NCBI GenBank assembly: GCA_007258455.2
Contig: VDFB02047230.1
Span: forward strand, 159,782,635-159,846,634
DNA: 64,000 bases
DNA from: Sequoia sempervirens
Taxonomy: Eukaryota > Streptophyta > Pinopsida > Cupressales > Cupressaceae
Direction: 5' to 3'
Below are positions 13,286-24,889 of this stretch, piece by piece. The notes beneath the pieces are model-generated. The model did not search any database. It had not been told where the DNA came from and saw nothing but the letters and a program-made list of their open reading frames with translations. Position 1 is the stretch's first letter. Each line of letters starts with the position of its first letter. Both the position numbers and the translations under genes were made by a program.

Positions 13286-14902
13286 ATTTGATTATTATAT
13301 TTATTTTTTATTTCTTGTAAATGTAGGTTTTTCACCGAAAATCAAGCTCTGTGTTCTACACATGTGGAAAAATAGAAGATTATAAAAAGAAAAAAGAAAA
13401 ATATGAGTGCACCAGATATTGGATTCCTTGATCCAACAAAAATAAATTAATTGAATTTTGATACATACAAAATAAGTTACGCATTATACAGTTGCGCTAT
13501 GTCTAAATTGTAATTGGTTTGACTTTGAAACTTGATTAAAGAAAAAATATTCAATAAAAAACTATCTAACTAAGTGGAAGCACTATATATTAGAGTTAAA
13601 AATCTAAATTCGAAAGAATTATAATTTTATCCTTCATGGAAATAAAGTTATGCATTATACGGTGAGCGTCACTTTTTAAAAATGTTTTTTGAAAAAAAAA
13701 GTTTTTGAGGGAGATGGAAAAAGAAGTGCAATATGATTCCAAAATTTTTGAAAAAAATATATTTAGAATCTATAGACCAAATTTCACGAAACTCTAGTTT
13801 GCATCATCTTCAAATTCCTCACGATTTAGCCGCTATAGGTGCTCGAAAGTGAAGATTTAGTTAATTTTTTTTTATTTTAGTGTCCAGTTTGGCTAAAATT
13901 TGTAAACCAATATTGTGGGATCACTCGCAGCTCTTGCATGTCATTTTCTTTACGATGAGACTATGAAGGGGAATCTAGTTGTAGCTTTGGAATCCTTTTG
14001 GGAGTTTGTGTTAGCTTTTAAGTGGATTTTTCTCAAATTAATTGCACCCTTCTCACTGTGGGTAATCTTTAAAGCTAATATTTTGCATATTGTTGATATT
14101 ATCATATCGTAGTTAATCTATTTTATTTTTATTTGGAATTGTATCTACTTGGATAATATATTTTATCATCATAAATTATTTTTATCAAAATCCAATTTAG
14201 TTGTTCGTGGAGGTTGGGAGACCAAAAATGGGGGTTTGGCTGAGGCAAGCCCCTAAAATAGCCAACCCAAACAATTTCATCTTTCTTTTTTATGTAAGTA
14301 GTTAGAGTTTTGGTTGTGATCAAAGTGACATATATTTTATTTATTTTGTCACTATTAATGATTACTGTACGATACAACATCATGTCATGAGGGTGTATGC
14401 ACATGGCACTGGTGTCTGAGGCCAAGACTCTGTGCAAGCTATAAAATCATCTTTGACACATGTACACTCTATTTTTGTTACAATTAAGTTGTAATTTTTT
14501 GTACAAAACAAATATTTTCATGAGTGGTTTACAATTGAGAGTTATATTGAGATTGTGTTTGTTAATTTAACTTCTAGTTATAAATATCTATGAAAAAGAT
14601 AAATAAGATTGTTGAAAGAACATTTAATTCATCTAAATATAATAAAAGTAATAATTCTCATAGAAAGTATTTTTTGTTGTAAGAATTAAATTTTCTCCCT
14701 TACATTTTGGTGAACCTTCAATGTTTTGTATGATTCTATAAATTTATAGGAAATAATAAAACATTTCAAAATATTTACATTTAACTTTTTTTCTTATCAT
14801 CTAGAAGTTAAATAGCTTGACTACTGTAATACTCTAACGAGTTTATCAACCCAATCTATCTCTTTCGATGATATAATTAGAAGAATCCTTAGAAAATTAA
14901 AC
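13286..14902. other. AT-rich sequence, no gene seen
   Basis: No coding region is supported. It may include the decayed 5' part of the gypsy remnant that follows, but I see no LTR end or primer site. Confidence 0.45.
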
Positions 14903-16010
14903 ATGTCTCACTCAAAACCTCTTACCAGTCCTCTTAGAACTGGACCAAGCTTTATAGAAAAACAATATTCAACAAGGTTACCCGTTAACTATTCTCTATT
15001 TTTTCTTGATTATAATCCTTCTTCACCAACTAGTTTTCCTCTTGCTATTGAAAACAATGTTGCTCTTAGTGTTCCCTTTGAGAAAAAATAGAATTTAGAG
15101 GAGAACTTAAGATATTTTCAAACCGCTTTATCAAATGATGCTTACACTCAAGGTGTGCTTGTTGTTGATAATCTTTGTAATATGCTAATTCACTTGTTGA
15201 TCACAAAGGCCTTGAGATTTTTAGGGCATTGGTGCACATTGTTCAAATTCATGTCCCTTCTTATGTTTCTATCTTATGAAACACAAGATATTAATAATCT
15301 AACATCACTAGCTCCCAATTATGTATGTCGATGTTAGGGGATACTATTCATATGGTGAGTACATCACCTATTACAACAACTGTGCCTTCTAGTGGATTTT
15401 CTATTGGATTCTCCTCTAGATTTTCCATTGGTGTCTTTGGTAGTATTTTTGGTGCTTCTCAACCTTTTTTTGGCACTCAACCACTTTTTACATCTCAACA
15501 TGTTTTCACCACAACATCCACAACAACTTAGACTTCTATTGTGAAAACCTCTACCGCTCCAATAAATCCTATGCTTGTTATGGTTTTGCAGAACATGGGC
15601 CAAATGCAAAACCAAGTTACTAACTTGGCTAATACTTCTACATAGACTTTAGTGCAACCATACTATTGATTTATCCTATTAGCCCTACATATTATTAGTA
15701 CACCTTTGCAACAAGGATTTGAAGCATCAAGACTTAAAAAGTACAATAGAAAAGGGGATCCTCAATCTCATGTTTCTATTTTCACTGCACTATGCAGTGA
15801 ATTTATTTCATGGGAATTTATTTAATTTTAAGAGGTCTAGGGATGACATCTTCAAGGGGAATAAGACCTTTTCCTTTATGCTATATCAAACAACAAGCTT
15901 GAATCCTTTTCCATATAATGTCCACTATATGGTTCAATTGTATTTGCACCATTACCTAGGGAATATTTATTAGTTTTTGGAAGAGACTAAGAGAAATGAG
16001 CTTGAGGAGG
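14903..16010 (+). pseudogene. Ty3-gypsy gag remnant
   Basis: Gag proteins coat the RNA of LTR retroelements. The frame at 15325-15720 passes through a Ser/Thr/Phe/Gly-rich segment and then reads NPMLVMVLQNMGQMQNQV, which matches the layout of the gag in E2 (EPILNTLLQNMGKMQSHL at 55.8-55.9 kb). It continues to a PLQQGFEASRLKKYNRKGDP-like segment, where a plant gypsy gag has its conserved Pro-Lys-Phe-Gly-Asp-Pro region. Stops at 15529, 15643 and elsewhere and small frame changes break it. The upstream frame from 14903 (MSHSKPLTSPL) may be the gag N-terminus. No protease or polymerase follows, and no LTRs were found. Confidence 0.55.
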
Positions 16011-17536
16011 CTAACCCTAAGTGTGGGGGTCAATATGTAAAGAAATAATATCAAAATATTGAGGGTTAACCCTATATTCACCATAATAAGAAAGGGGTGA
16101 ACTCTAAGGAACCCCAATAATCCCAGGCTAGCCCGATGAAGCATCAAGAAACGATGTCCAACTCTGATTGAAGGATAGTAGAGAATCTAGTCGAATCCAA
16201 TTCGTGGGTAGGGAAAGCTCTAGTCATTGGAAACTGTCTTGCCTCCCTCCTAGATGGCCGGTCCTCGTCTTCAAGCTCTATTACTGCCTCCCAATGGTCC
16301 TCGTTAATTGCTCTTGTCCTCCACAAACTCCACCGACCTTCCCTTCAGGACCTAAGGCCAATATGGTCATGCCAAAGGTAGGCCTTAGCCACCGATCGAT
16401 AGGTAAGGAGGGGATGAAGGTGTTACCAAATTTTCACCTACAACTCAATTTGGAGTTGATTAATTTTAAAAGTGAAAGGTATTCCAAACATTTCTACTAT
16501 GTTTAACCATTGCATATTTTAAGGTGCTTAAAAAAGAGAGAATTCAGTTTTCATTGTTCAGTGCTTTGCAACATAAAGGAGACTAGATTAAATTGCAAGA
16601 TATTGCTTTCATTTATTTGTAATATTTCATTCATTTTGCAATAAGAAATATACACAAGATTACAAGTGTTGCTTTTCTATACATTTGAAAGAAGAGAATG
16701 CTCAAGTGTCCTAGACAAGCCATGGGAGTAGTTGAACTAAAGAAACATAGGAATATATTATACATATGAAGATGAAAGCAATAAAGGGAGCATCTAAGAA
16801 AAAACATATCCATCATTTCCTGCTAGAGTTTTGTGTTGATCTTCATGGTTGCCTGCTTCTCCTCGCTCCTGATCTTTAAGTGAACCTGCATCATGATAAG
16901 AGAGTTGGTTAGAGCTCCGGATATGAATCTTCCTATGTTCCCTATCAACAAAATATAATATATGCCTATGATTCTTTAAGTTAGTTGAGCAAGTATCGGA
17001 TGTGTGTAAGAGAGCCTAAAAATCAAACATCACAAGAGCATTGAGCTTCATCGTTTTTTATCTAACATGTTTGTTCACTATGCAGGTATAGGTGAAATCT
17101 TGTTGCTGATTCATTTATGACGACATTTTAACATGTGGTGCAAAAATGGGCTCCCACAAGGATTGAGCCCAACATGTTTTCCCTAAGTCTCAAGAGGGGG
17201 AAATGAAATAAAAAATATATTTACATTGATTCAATAAAAAAAAAATTAGTTGAAGGAGTAATTCATGAAGTAATTGCAAGAATCACAAACTCATTGGTTA
17301 TTCATGACTATCAAATCAAAAAAGAGAAATGAGGTAGCCCTCCATTTTGAAATGGAAATGACAAATGAGTAATGAGCTTATTTTAGAATACTTAAGTAAC
17401 TTGCAAAATTAAGTGAAAGTGCATCATTGGCATCATAGTTTTACATTATTCATTTACTGTCACAACACAATTTCTTGCTATCCATATCATATGTGATACA
17501 TAGATCTCAAATCAACTCATACGTTAAGTGACCGAA
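16011..17536. other. no gene identified; short GC-richer patch
   Basis: The stretch 16180-16420 is richer in C and G than its surroundings and has open frames on both strands, but none shows a domain. The rest is AT-rich. It may be remnants of the gypsy element upstream. Confidence 0.4.
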
Positions 17537-18212
17537 GGAACAACAAATTTAAATGCATTGGTCATGAAGTTCAAAGACATGGTGACCAAGGGTTTAGTCT
17601 CAGTGAGTGGGTATTGCTTGTGACAATAGCTGAGTGGACCAATGTGCATTGATCAAAAGAGAAGCAATGTATTAGAGTGAAGAGAGAAAAGATAAAGAGC
17701 ATTTATTTATCATTGCTAACATGAGAAATGGTAAACAGTGAGTGGTGCATTTAGCCAAATAAAATTGTCACGTTGTTCATAAGCACAATGAGTAGGCATT
17801 ATCACTATACAATTTTTGAATAAGAAAAATGGGATTTAGGACGGTGTCTTTAATCATTAAACTCAGAAAGAATAGGAACAACAAATTTAAATGCATTGGT
17901 CATGAAGTTCAAAGACATGGTGACCAAGGGTTTAGTCTCAGTGAGTGGGTATTGCTTGTGACAATAGCTGAGTGGACCAATGTGCATTGATCAAAAGAGA
18001 AGCAATGCATGAGAGTGAAGAGAGAAAAGATAAAGAGCATTTATTTATCATTGCTAACATGAGAAATGGTAAACAGTGAATGGTGCATTTACCCAAATAA
18101 AATTGTCACGTTGTTCATAAGCACAATGAGTAGGCATTGTCACTATACAATTTTTGAATAAGAAAAATGGGATTTAGGACGGTGTCTTTAATCATTAAAC
18201 TCAGAAAGAATA
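17537..18212. repeat. 338-bp direct tandem duplication
   Basis: Units 17537-17874 and 17875-18212 have the same length and differ at about five positions by eye (about 1.5 percent). Neither unit contains a coding frame. The low divergence marks this as one of the youngest changes in the window. Confidence 0.92.
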
Positions 18213-18407
18213 CAATGTTAACTATACAACATGAAAGCAATCCACCATCAATGGTAAACCATGATTATAAATGATAGTTACAGGCATGAGAATATATGTG
18301 GTTCAATCAATGATCCTTTAAGGATAGTGATAATGTTAGCATGCTACCACTATGCTATGGGGGCTAGAAAAGGGGTACAAAGATTGAGATAATTCCTTGT
18401 TTTTGGG

Positions 18408-19664
18408 TGTGTGCAAGTGAATTACTAGTCTAAAAATTATAAAAAAATAGAATGCAAACAAGGAAAGCACAAACAACACTTCAATGATTAGCCTAGTTGA
18501 ACTTGAACAAAACAAAAGATAAAAGGAAGTGTGTTACCTTGTCCAATTTGATGAGTTGGTTGGCCCTATTGATTTTGTTTGAATGTGTGCTCCTTTGGAT
18601 GGAAAATAGCATGCAACCTAGCTCTAAATGATCATGGGATGATGGGGAATGCAATGATGCAAATGGGTATTGCAATGGATGCACAAGGTGGATACAAATG
18701 AAGCTACAACAATAGAGGTTCTTGGCTTGGACGAATGCTTGATAATTAGAGTGCAAAAAATGTGTGTTGTGTTGGATGATGATGCAAATGAGGGAAAATT
18801 CCTCTAATTTTAGGGGAAATGCCTCTAGAAAATGAAGGGCCAAGATGAGGCCACCATGGACAAGATCAAGGGCTAGGGTGAGTTGAGAACTCACAAGCCC
18901 TCACATCTTGCCATGTGTTAGGTGAGGTGTCAAAGGGGAGATGAGGTGGAGGTACCTTATGATACCTAGGGATTGGGACAAGATTTCATTCTAAAGGAGG
19001 TCCTTTTCCACATGTGGTTGATGGGATGTATAAGGAATTAAAAATTCCTCAAATATCCACATAGGGAAGAGGGGAGGAATTAAAAATTCCTCAAAAGGCC
19101 TAGGGAGAATAAATGTGAATTTAAAATTCACATGGGGAAGAGGTCGCCTTCTCCAAAAGGAGAAAGAAATAAATGAAGGTTGACTTAGGGGTATGCCATA
19201 AATGGCATAAGTATTAGGTTGACCTAATCAAGTAATTAAGGTTGTGTAAATAGGGGATTAGACAAATTAATGATGGTTTAGGGGAAAGTGGAGAATTATG
19301 GAGGATGTGACCCTAATCATGATTAGGGGTGTGCACATTCTAATCACAGATTAATTATATTAATATGGATTAGAGAAGATTATGGAGGATGGGACAAGGA
19401 GAGAGAAAATGATGGATTTAAAATTGATTTAAATTCATAAAAGTGACTAAATTAAATAAATTAGAGTATTTATTTAATTTAGAGAAGAAAGGGGACAAGG
19501 GATAAAGTATTTAATTATTTAATTAAATACCTTAGGAACATTAGAAGAAAGGAAATATTAATTAAATAATAGATTATTTAATTAACACAAATGAAGGGTG
19601 CGGGATAGAGGAATAAAAGGGGTGAATTTGACCATATGGGGGTGGTCAAATTTATATGCCTACA
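18408..19664 (-). mobile_element. solo LTR of the E1 family
   Basis: The plus strand starts TGTGTGCAAGTG and ends GCCTACA. These ends match the LTRs of E1 (TGTGTGCAATG at 27933 and GTCTACA at 28974). Internal landmarks also match: TAGTCTAAAA, AATGCAAACAAGGAAA, GTGTGCTCCT and the palindrome arrays. The flanking five bases are TTGGG on the left and CTGGG on the right, a target duplication with one mismatch. With flanking DNA directly on both sides and no internal region, it is best read as a solo LTR left by recombination between two LTRs. Orientation follows from the polypurine tract of E1. Confidence 0.75.
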
Positions 19665-22379
19665 CTGGGAACAATAGTCCCAATATGCTACATTCATCTA
19701 AGAGAAGAGTGTGCTATTTTAAAACCTAGAATGAGGATGGAGATTTCATTTTCATTTATGCCACAGATTTACATGTTAAGTAAAAATTCAAATCAAATGC
19801 ATGAATGGGAAAAGATGTCTGGTTGGGTTTTGTGATAAGAGCCTCAAATATTTGCATTTAAATGAAACCCAGATACAAGCAATGTGGTTTTCTTTCTACT
19901 TCTCTAGAGAAACATGAGAGCAAAATGAAGGTGGCCACAACATAAAAAAGGGGCCTATTTTATCATTAATGACCAAGTATAATGAAGTATACAAAAAAAT
20001 ACAAATGTAGACCCTCCAAGTTTTGAAGGCAAATAAAATGGAAGGAAATGAATGGCCATGAAAGAAGATTGCAAATCATGTTTTTATGAGAATCCAAAGA
20101 AGCCACAGTCTATGAGAGAGACATTCAAGTTTAGAGAGTGAAATGAGGAGGTCATGGGTTTCAAATCTGAGCACATAGATTTCATCAAAGGTTGAGAGCA
20201 GGAAGCCACAAGTTTTCTAAACCCTAGTTCGACATATAAGTCACAACCATGAATGTACAAAAGGCCCACATAAATGAAAAATAACAAGCTAAGAATGCAA
20301 GAATTTATGCTCAGAACGAACCAGAAATACAAACATTCAATATCTTTGCTCTTACTAAATTTGAGTTAAGCCTCCTATTGACTGAAAATGAGAAGAAATG
20401 CAAGGTTTGAGTGGTAGACAACTCACCCCAAATTTTATGTTGAGGAGTTGCATTCAAATGCCACAGAAAAAACCCGTAAGATCCTCAATGACAGCCATAA
20501 CCAAGCATGAAAGTAGAAAATACATGAAGAAATGCATCAAAAATCCATTTATGGCCACAATTAGAAGCCTTCAAAATGCCTTCAGAAAATGATAAAATCA
20601 TTACAATTTTTGTGTTAAATCCTTACCTAAATTTCCTCCACAAGAAATCAATAGGGATTCTTGGAGGAGATTCTTAGAAACATCAGAAGAATGGAGAGTT
20701 CAAGCTCAAAGATCAAATCTTAAAGGTGATGTTGTGCAAAGGAGAGTTTTCCCAAAAAAATATAAGATGCAAAATGATGTGAAATGTTAGGGCTTGTGGA
20801 GTTTGTGTTAGGGTTTTCAAAGTTTCCCTATTCTAGCCTTAGTATATTTTCCACATTGATTTAAAATATCATGCCTTGATTAATACTTTAGCCCTTCATT
20901 CCTAGGTCAAACTTCCATGCCTTAGGTTTTCTTTTAATTTTTTGAGAAAATCATATGCTCATGTGCCTTCTTTTATGATTTTTAAAGGAAATCAAATATC
21001 AAAGAGGGATATTACATACTTTGCAAAAATTGAATCTAAACTATGTTTATGCCTTCTAGTGATTTTTTGCAAAGTTGTCAAAAGTCAAGTCTGAGTCCCT
21101 TTTCTTTTTCAAAAACTGAAAGTTCAAGAATTGTAAAATAGTAGTAAGGAAATATTCTATAAATTGTCTTAATACTTGTTATTTAAAAATGCAGTTAAAT
21201 GAAAGCAAGTGTTGATAGAAACTTTCCCATTTTAGTTTGAGTCCTTTTGTGCAAAACCAAAAAAAAAAGGTGAACTAAAGTTGCTCTTTCAGTTTTCAAT
21301 CAGGTATGGTGATTTTAGAGCCTTTTCTGGGTTGATCTACTTTGGAGGATATATTGCCATCTTTTCACTCAGTTTTGAGGTAGTTTGAGCTCTATTTTCA
21401 AAGCTTTTTTTATCCTTGCTCGAAAATCACACTGGAGTTGCTATTTTGAGGTGCAGTTCACTCAGATTTTTCCTTCTCTGTTGGAGACACTTTGGAGGCA
21501 TATATTGGAGGAAATAATTAGGTTTTTAGGGGAGTTCAAGTTCAAATTTTCTTCTTGCTCTCTTAATCATTTGCAAAGAGCTTTGTAAGCTTTGATTTGT
21601 ACTCAGATTGTCATAGTTTCATACTCCTTCAGTTCAATAAACGTAGTAGAGCATTCCTATCTCAAAATTTTTGTCTCATCTTGTAATAGTGATTTGATGA
21701 TATCATTGTGATTTCAAATACTAAATCCTTTTTATGTCTCATTGTTGTAGTTATGGTACAAAAATTTCATATAGCACATGTTGTATGTTGTGTTTATATA
21801 AGTTGTCGAACCTTCATGCAAATCATTGTTGTGTTGTATGTTTCCTTTGAGGTTGTGAAAGCTATTATTTTGAGAATTGATTGTGAGTTAAGTTGGTAAA
21901 AAAGTTAAAGTTCCGGTGCATCACCCATTAGGTTTAGGATTTCATTCGATTTTTCCTTCTAACCCTTTTCTCAGGAAATTCATTTAGATTAGGTGATCTT
22001 CCAGTGGAACCAACCCTATCTAGAGATTCATTCTCACAATAGGTCACCCACAACCTGAGAGTGCTTCCATGTTTCAATAGGATAGTTAAGTCAAATCTTA
22101 GCTAGGGTGCAATCTTGATTGACAACGAAAGGTTTAGAAGAGCAAGAAGGATGTGTAATTTGATCAGAAGGTGGGTCAAAAGAAGGAAAAGGATTTTAAC
22201 TTGAATATGATCAAGAGAAGTTTTCTACTTAAAAGGAGAAGTAATTTGTGGGTTCACCATAAGGGTTAGAGTAAAATAAAAACATATTTAGAGATTAAAA
22301 AGCATGTGACTATATCATTTGATAATATGGGAAAAGGCATTCATCAACAAGAGTAGTGAATATAGGAAAAGACTAGTAT
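19665..22379. other. no gene seen
   Basis: Only short open frames without domains occur on either strand. Composition changes to T-rich on the plus strand after about 20.8 kb. I see no LTR ends, tandem array or splice pattern that I can support. Confidence 0.5.
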
Positions 22380-22630
22380 TCCTGCTAATGAAGTGGTGGA
22401 AGTTATGATTGCTAATCAGAAGATAATTGACAGTGATCTCAAAGCTGTGAATATTCTAAAAAATCTTTAGTTTGCTTCTATTTTTTATGCCTTTTTGGTT
22501 GTCTATTTGCTATTTTTTTGTTGCTTTTTGGATGCTTGTCCTGTTTTTGATTATATGATGAAGCAACGACTTATCTTGTAAAGGGCTTCGGGGCCCCTTC
22601 AAAACATGTTTTCCTATAATAAAAAACAAG
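22380..22630 (+). mobile_element. possible LINE 3' end fragment
   Basis: The segment near 22575-22625 reads CTTGTAAAGGGCTTCGG, then a GGCCCC and an A-rich tail. This is the usual look of the 3' untranslated end of plant L1 LINEs. No reverse transcriptase frame is visible upstream, as expected of a 5'-truncated copy. This call rests on the short conserved end only. Confidence 0.4.
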
Positions 22631-22729
22631 AGTAGTGATATTTATTATTATTATCCATAAAGTTCAAGGAGTGATGAAGATTACAAGATATTATCCATGT
22701 CTTGTGAACCCATGATTAGTTAAGGAGGA

Positions 22730-23351
22730 TGTTATAAGTTAATTGCTATAGTATGACATGGAATAAAGTGGGAAGTGTGATAGTGCTGACAATAATAGAA
22801 AGATAAATAATATCACAAAGATCCCAACTTAGATTTTCATATCCTCTTATCTGAAATGTTATATTTGTCTAGCTATGAAGAATCAATCTTAAAATATTTC
22901 AATAATTCTATATTATATATATTAATACCATTACCAATATATATGATATATGTGTTACTATAAATGGTGACTTTATCAAACTAGTTAGCTTTTAGACTAC
23001 CTAGGAGAGTCCTATTCACATTATGTAAGTCTCCACTTAGGTTTCTTATGATTTTGTTTCACTTCATAAGATTGAGACATGCGTCCTCATCACTTGAGAC
23101 ACCTATTACATGCATACTTTATGATTGCTCTCACACTTCTCAAGTGAGCTCACAAGTTTTGTACCTATGTAGGGGTAGTCAGAATTTCACTCCTACCTTC
23201 TCAACTCCTCATTCTTGCATATATAATCAAGACCCATCATTGTATTATACTTACACTCTACATTTTATAATGATAAACATACTATTATTCTCATATTTTC
23301 ACTTGTGGAAGGTTATTAATTTGAGCTCTTTTATCTTATCATCCTCCAACA
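22730..23351 (+). mobile_element. Ty1-copia 5' LTR
   Basis: The segment begins TGTTATAAGTT and ends CTCCAACA, the TG to CA ends expected of an LTR, and is directly followed by a primer binding site for initiator Met-tRNA. The length of 622 bp is usual for copia. No second copy occurs in the window, so the element is truncated or its 3' LTR is lost. The left end is set by the TG and by typical length, since there is no partner to align. Confidence 0.65.
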
Positions 23352-23363
23352 TGGTATGAGAGC
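23352..23363 (+). other. copia primer binding site (Met-tRNA)
   Basis: TGGTATGAGAGC matches the standard plant copia primer site TGGTATCAGAGC at 11 of 12 positions. It lies immediately 3' of the LTR. A partial repeat (TATGAGAGC) follows directly. Confidence 0.8.
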
Positions 23364-24760
23364 TATGAGAGCACATTTCTTCCCACATCAAGGTGGCTCT
23401 TGCATATAGCCCTATGATCGAAGCATTGCAAATCCATTCTAAAATTTCGGTATTGATTTGTTTGTTTTTAATAAGTTATTCTTTCAAAATACAAGTGAAT
23501 TCATACTTAAGTAGTCATTTTTTTGTTGAAGGCATATTATTTTTATATCAAATTCCTATCTTCTACACATCAAATAGAAAAATCATTTTTGGGTTTTGTT
23601 TATAGAAATAAAAAACCATCTAGGTATCTATTAGTATTTACATATAGTAATTCAAATCACAAAAGATTCTTTCAAAATAGCACGACATGACCATTTTTCC
23701 TATAGATCAAAGTTTATTTATTTTTATCAAATTACATCTTCAACAAATTGGAAATATTTTTTTTTTTATGGGTTTTGATTGCAATGTCAAATTTTTTTCT
23801 AGGTATCTATTAGATTTTTCATATAGTAACAAAATTTTGCAAACTCTAAATCAGAAGTGTCCAGGCTATTATTGATGAAAAAAGAATATTGTAATAAGTT
23901 TTGATCAGTAACTCAAAATTGAGTTTTGTTTTCTTCAAAAGTTCATATTTTTCATTTTCAATCCATTGGACTTATTTACATTGTAAAAGAACTAAATTAT
24001 AAAGTTTCAAATTTTGGGGGCCTCTCAAATATTAAATCAAGGGGATGTCTTGTGTTGTTCCTTTGAAAACTTTTGTGAGTCGTTTCTTTAAACAATTCCA
24101 TATTTACCTTAAGTGCTTTCTTCCCACATTTCATTTTTGCTTTAGATAATAGTAGTCGTGTCTCCAAATCCATGGAAAATAAAATGTGATTATTGTAAGA
24201 AGAAAATACATACTATAGATGAATGCATGTTTAAACAACTTGATGACTTGGAACTTTCTTGGAAACTTCATCAATTACAACACTTCACATTAAAAATAGA
24301 ATCAACTTACCAAATTCTTCTAAAAAAACACTTGCAGAAACATCCAATCTCATTTAGTCATTTTGTGAGACATCACCATCATTTGAATATGAATAATGTA
24401 ATCCAATGACATGCATTGCAATCTCATCATTTGATGCTACTTCAAAATTGAGAGTTGTTTCCTTGAGAACTTCCAAAGATTCAATGTACCTAAATATTGT
24501 CCTTCTAGATCCACCACTTTGGGACATATTTCTACTAGATATTGCATATTTGTTTGTAGAATCCCACCTTTTTGATTTGAATGACACTATTGAGGACATT
24601 CATCTCCTTTATGATGTTAGCTTCAATGAGGTTGCATCACCATTGCCATCTTTGGAACTTGTTCTTGTCTCACCTATGTTAGCTTCTATCATGAAAAATT
24701 ATGTAGATATCCATGAGTTGACCTATCCAAATTTGTCATCATATATGTTGACATAATCTG
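23364..24760 (+). pseudogene. Ty1-copia leader and gag remnant
   Basis: This is the internal part of the copia element begun by the LTR at 22730. Most of it is frame-broken and AT-rich. At 24185-24226 a frame contains the zinc knuckle of gag, C-x2-C-x4-H-x4-C (CDYCKKKIHTIDEC), preceded by a Trp-Lys pair as in copia gag. A further open stretch at 24406-24756 follows without a recognised domain. Protease, integrase and reverse transcriptase are not visible before the LINE starts at about 24.9 kb, so the element is truncated or interrupted there. Confidence 0.55.
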
Positions 24761-24889
24761 TAGTAGTATCAGATTCACATTGGTTCAATTGTCACCATAC
24801 ATTTGAAGGAATCATTGGTGTCATTTCATTCTTTGGATCATGTGAAAAATTCATAGACTTCCATCTTACTTCCTGCATATTCCTATTTG

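Noticed and set aside
24406..24756. 116-codon open frame behind the copia zinc knuckle
   Set aside because: It may be polyprotein remnant, but no protease or integrase motif is visible, so no separate gene is called.
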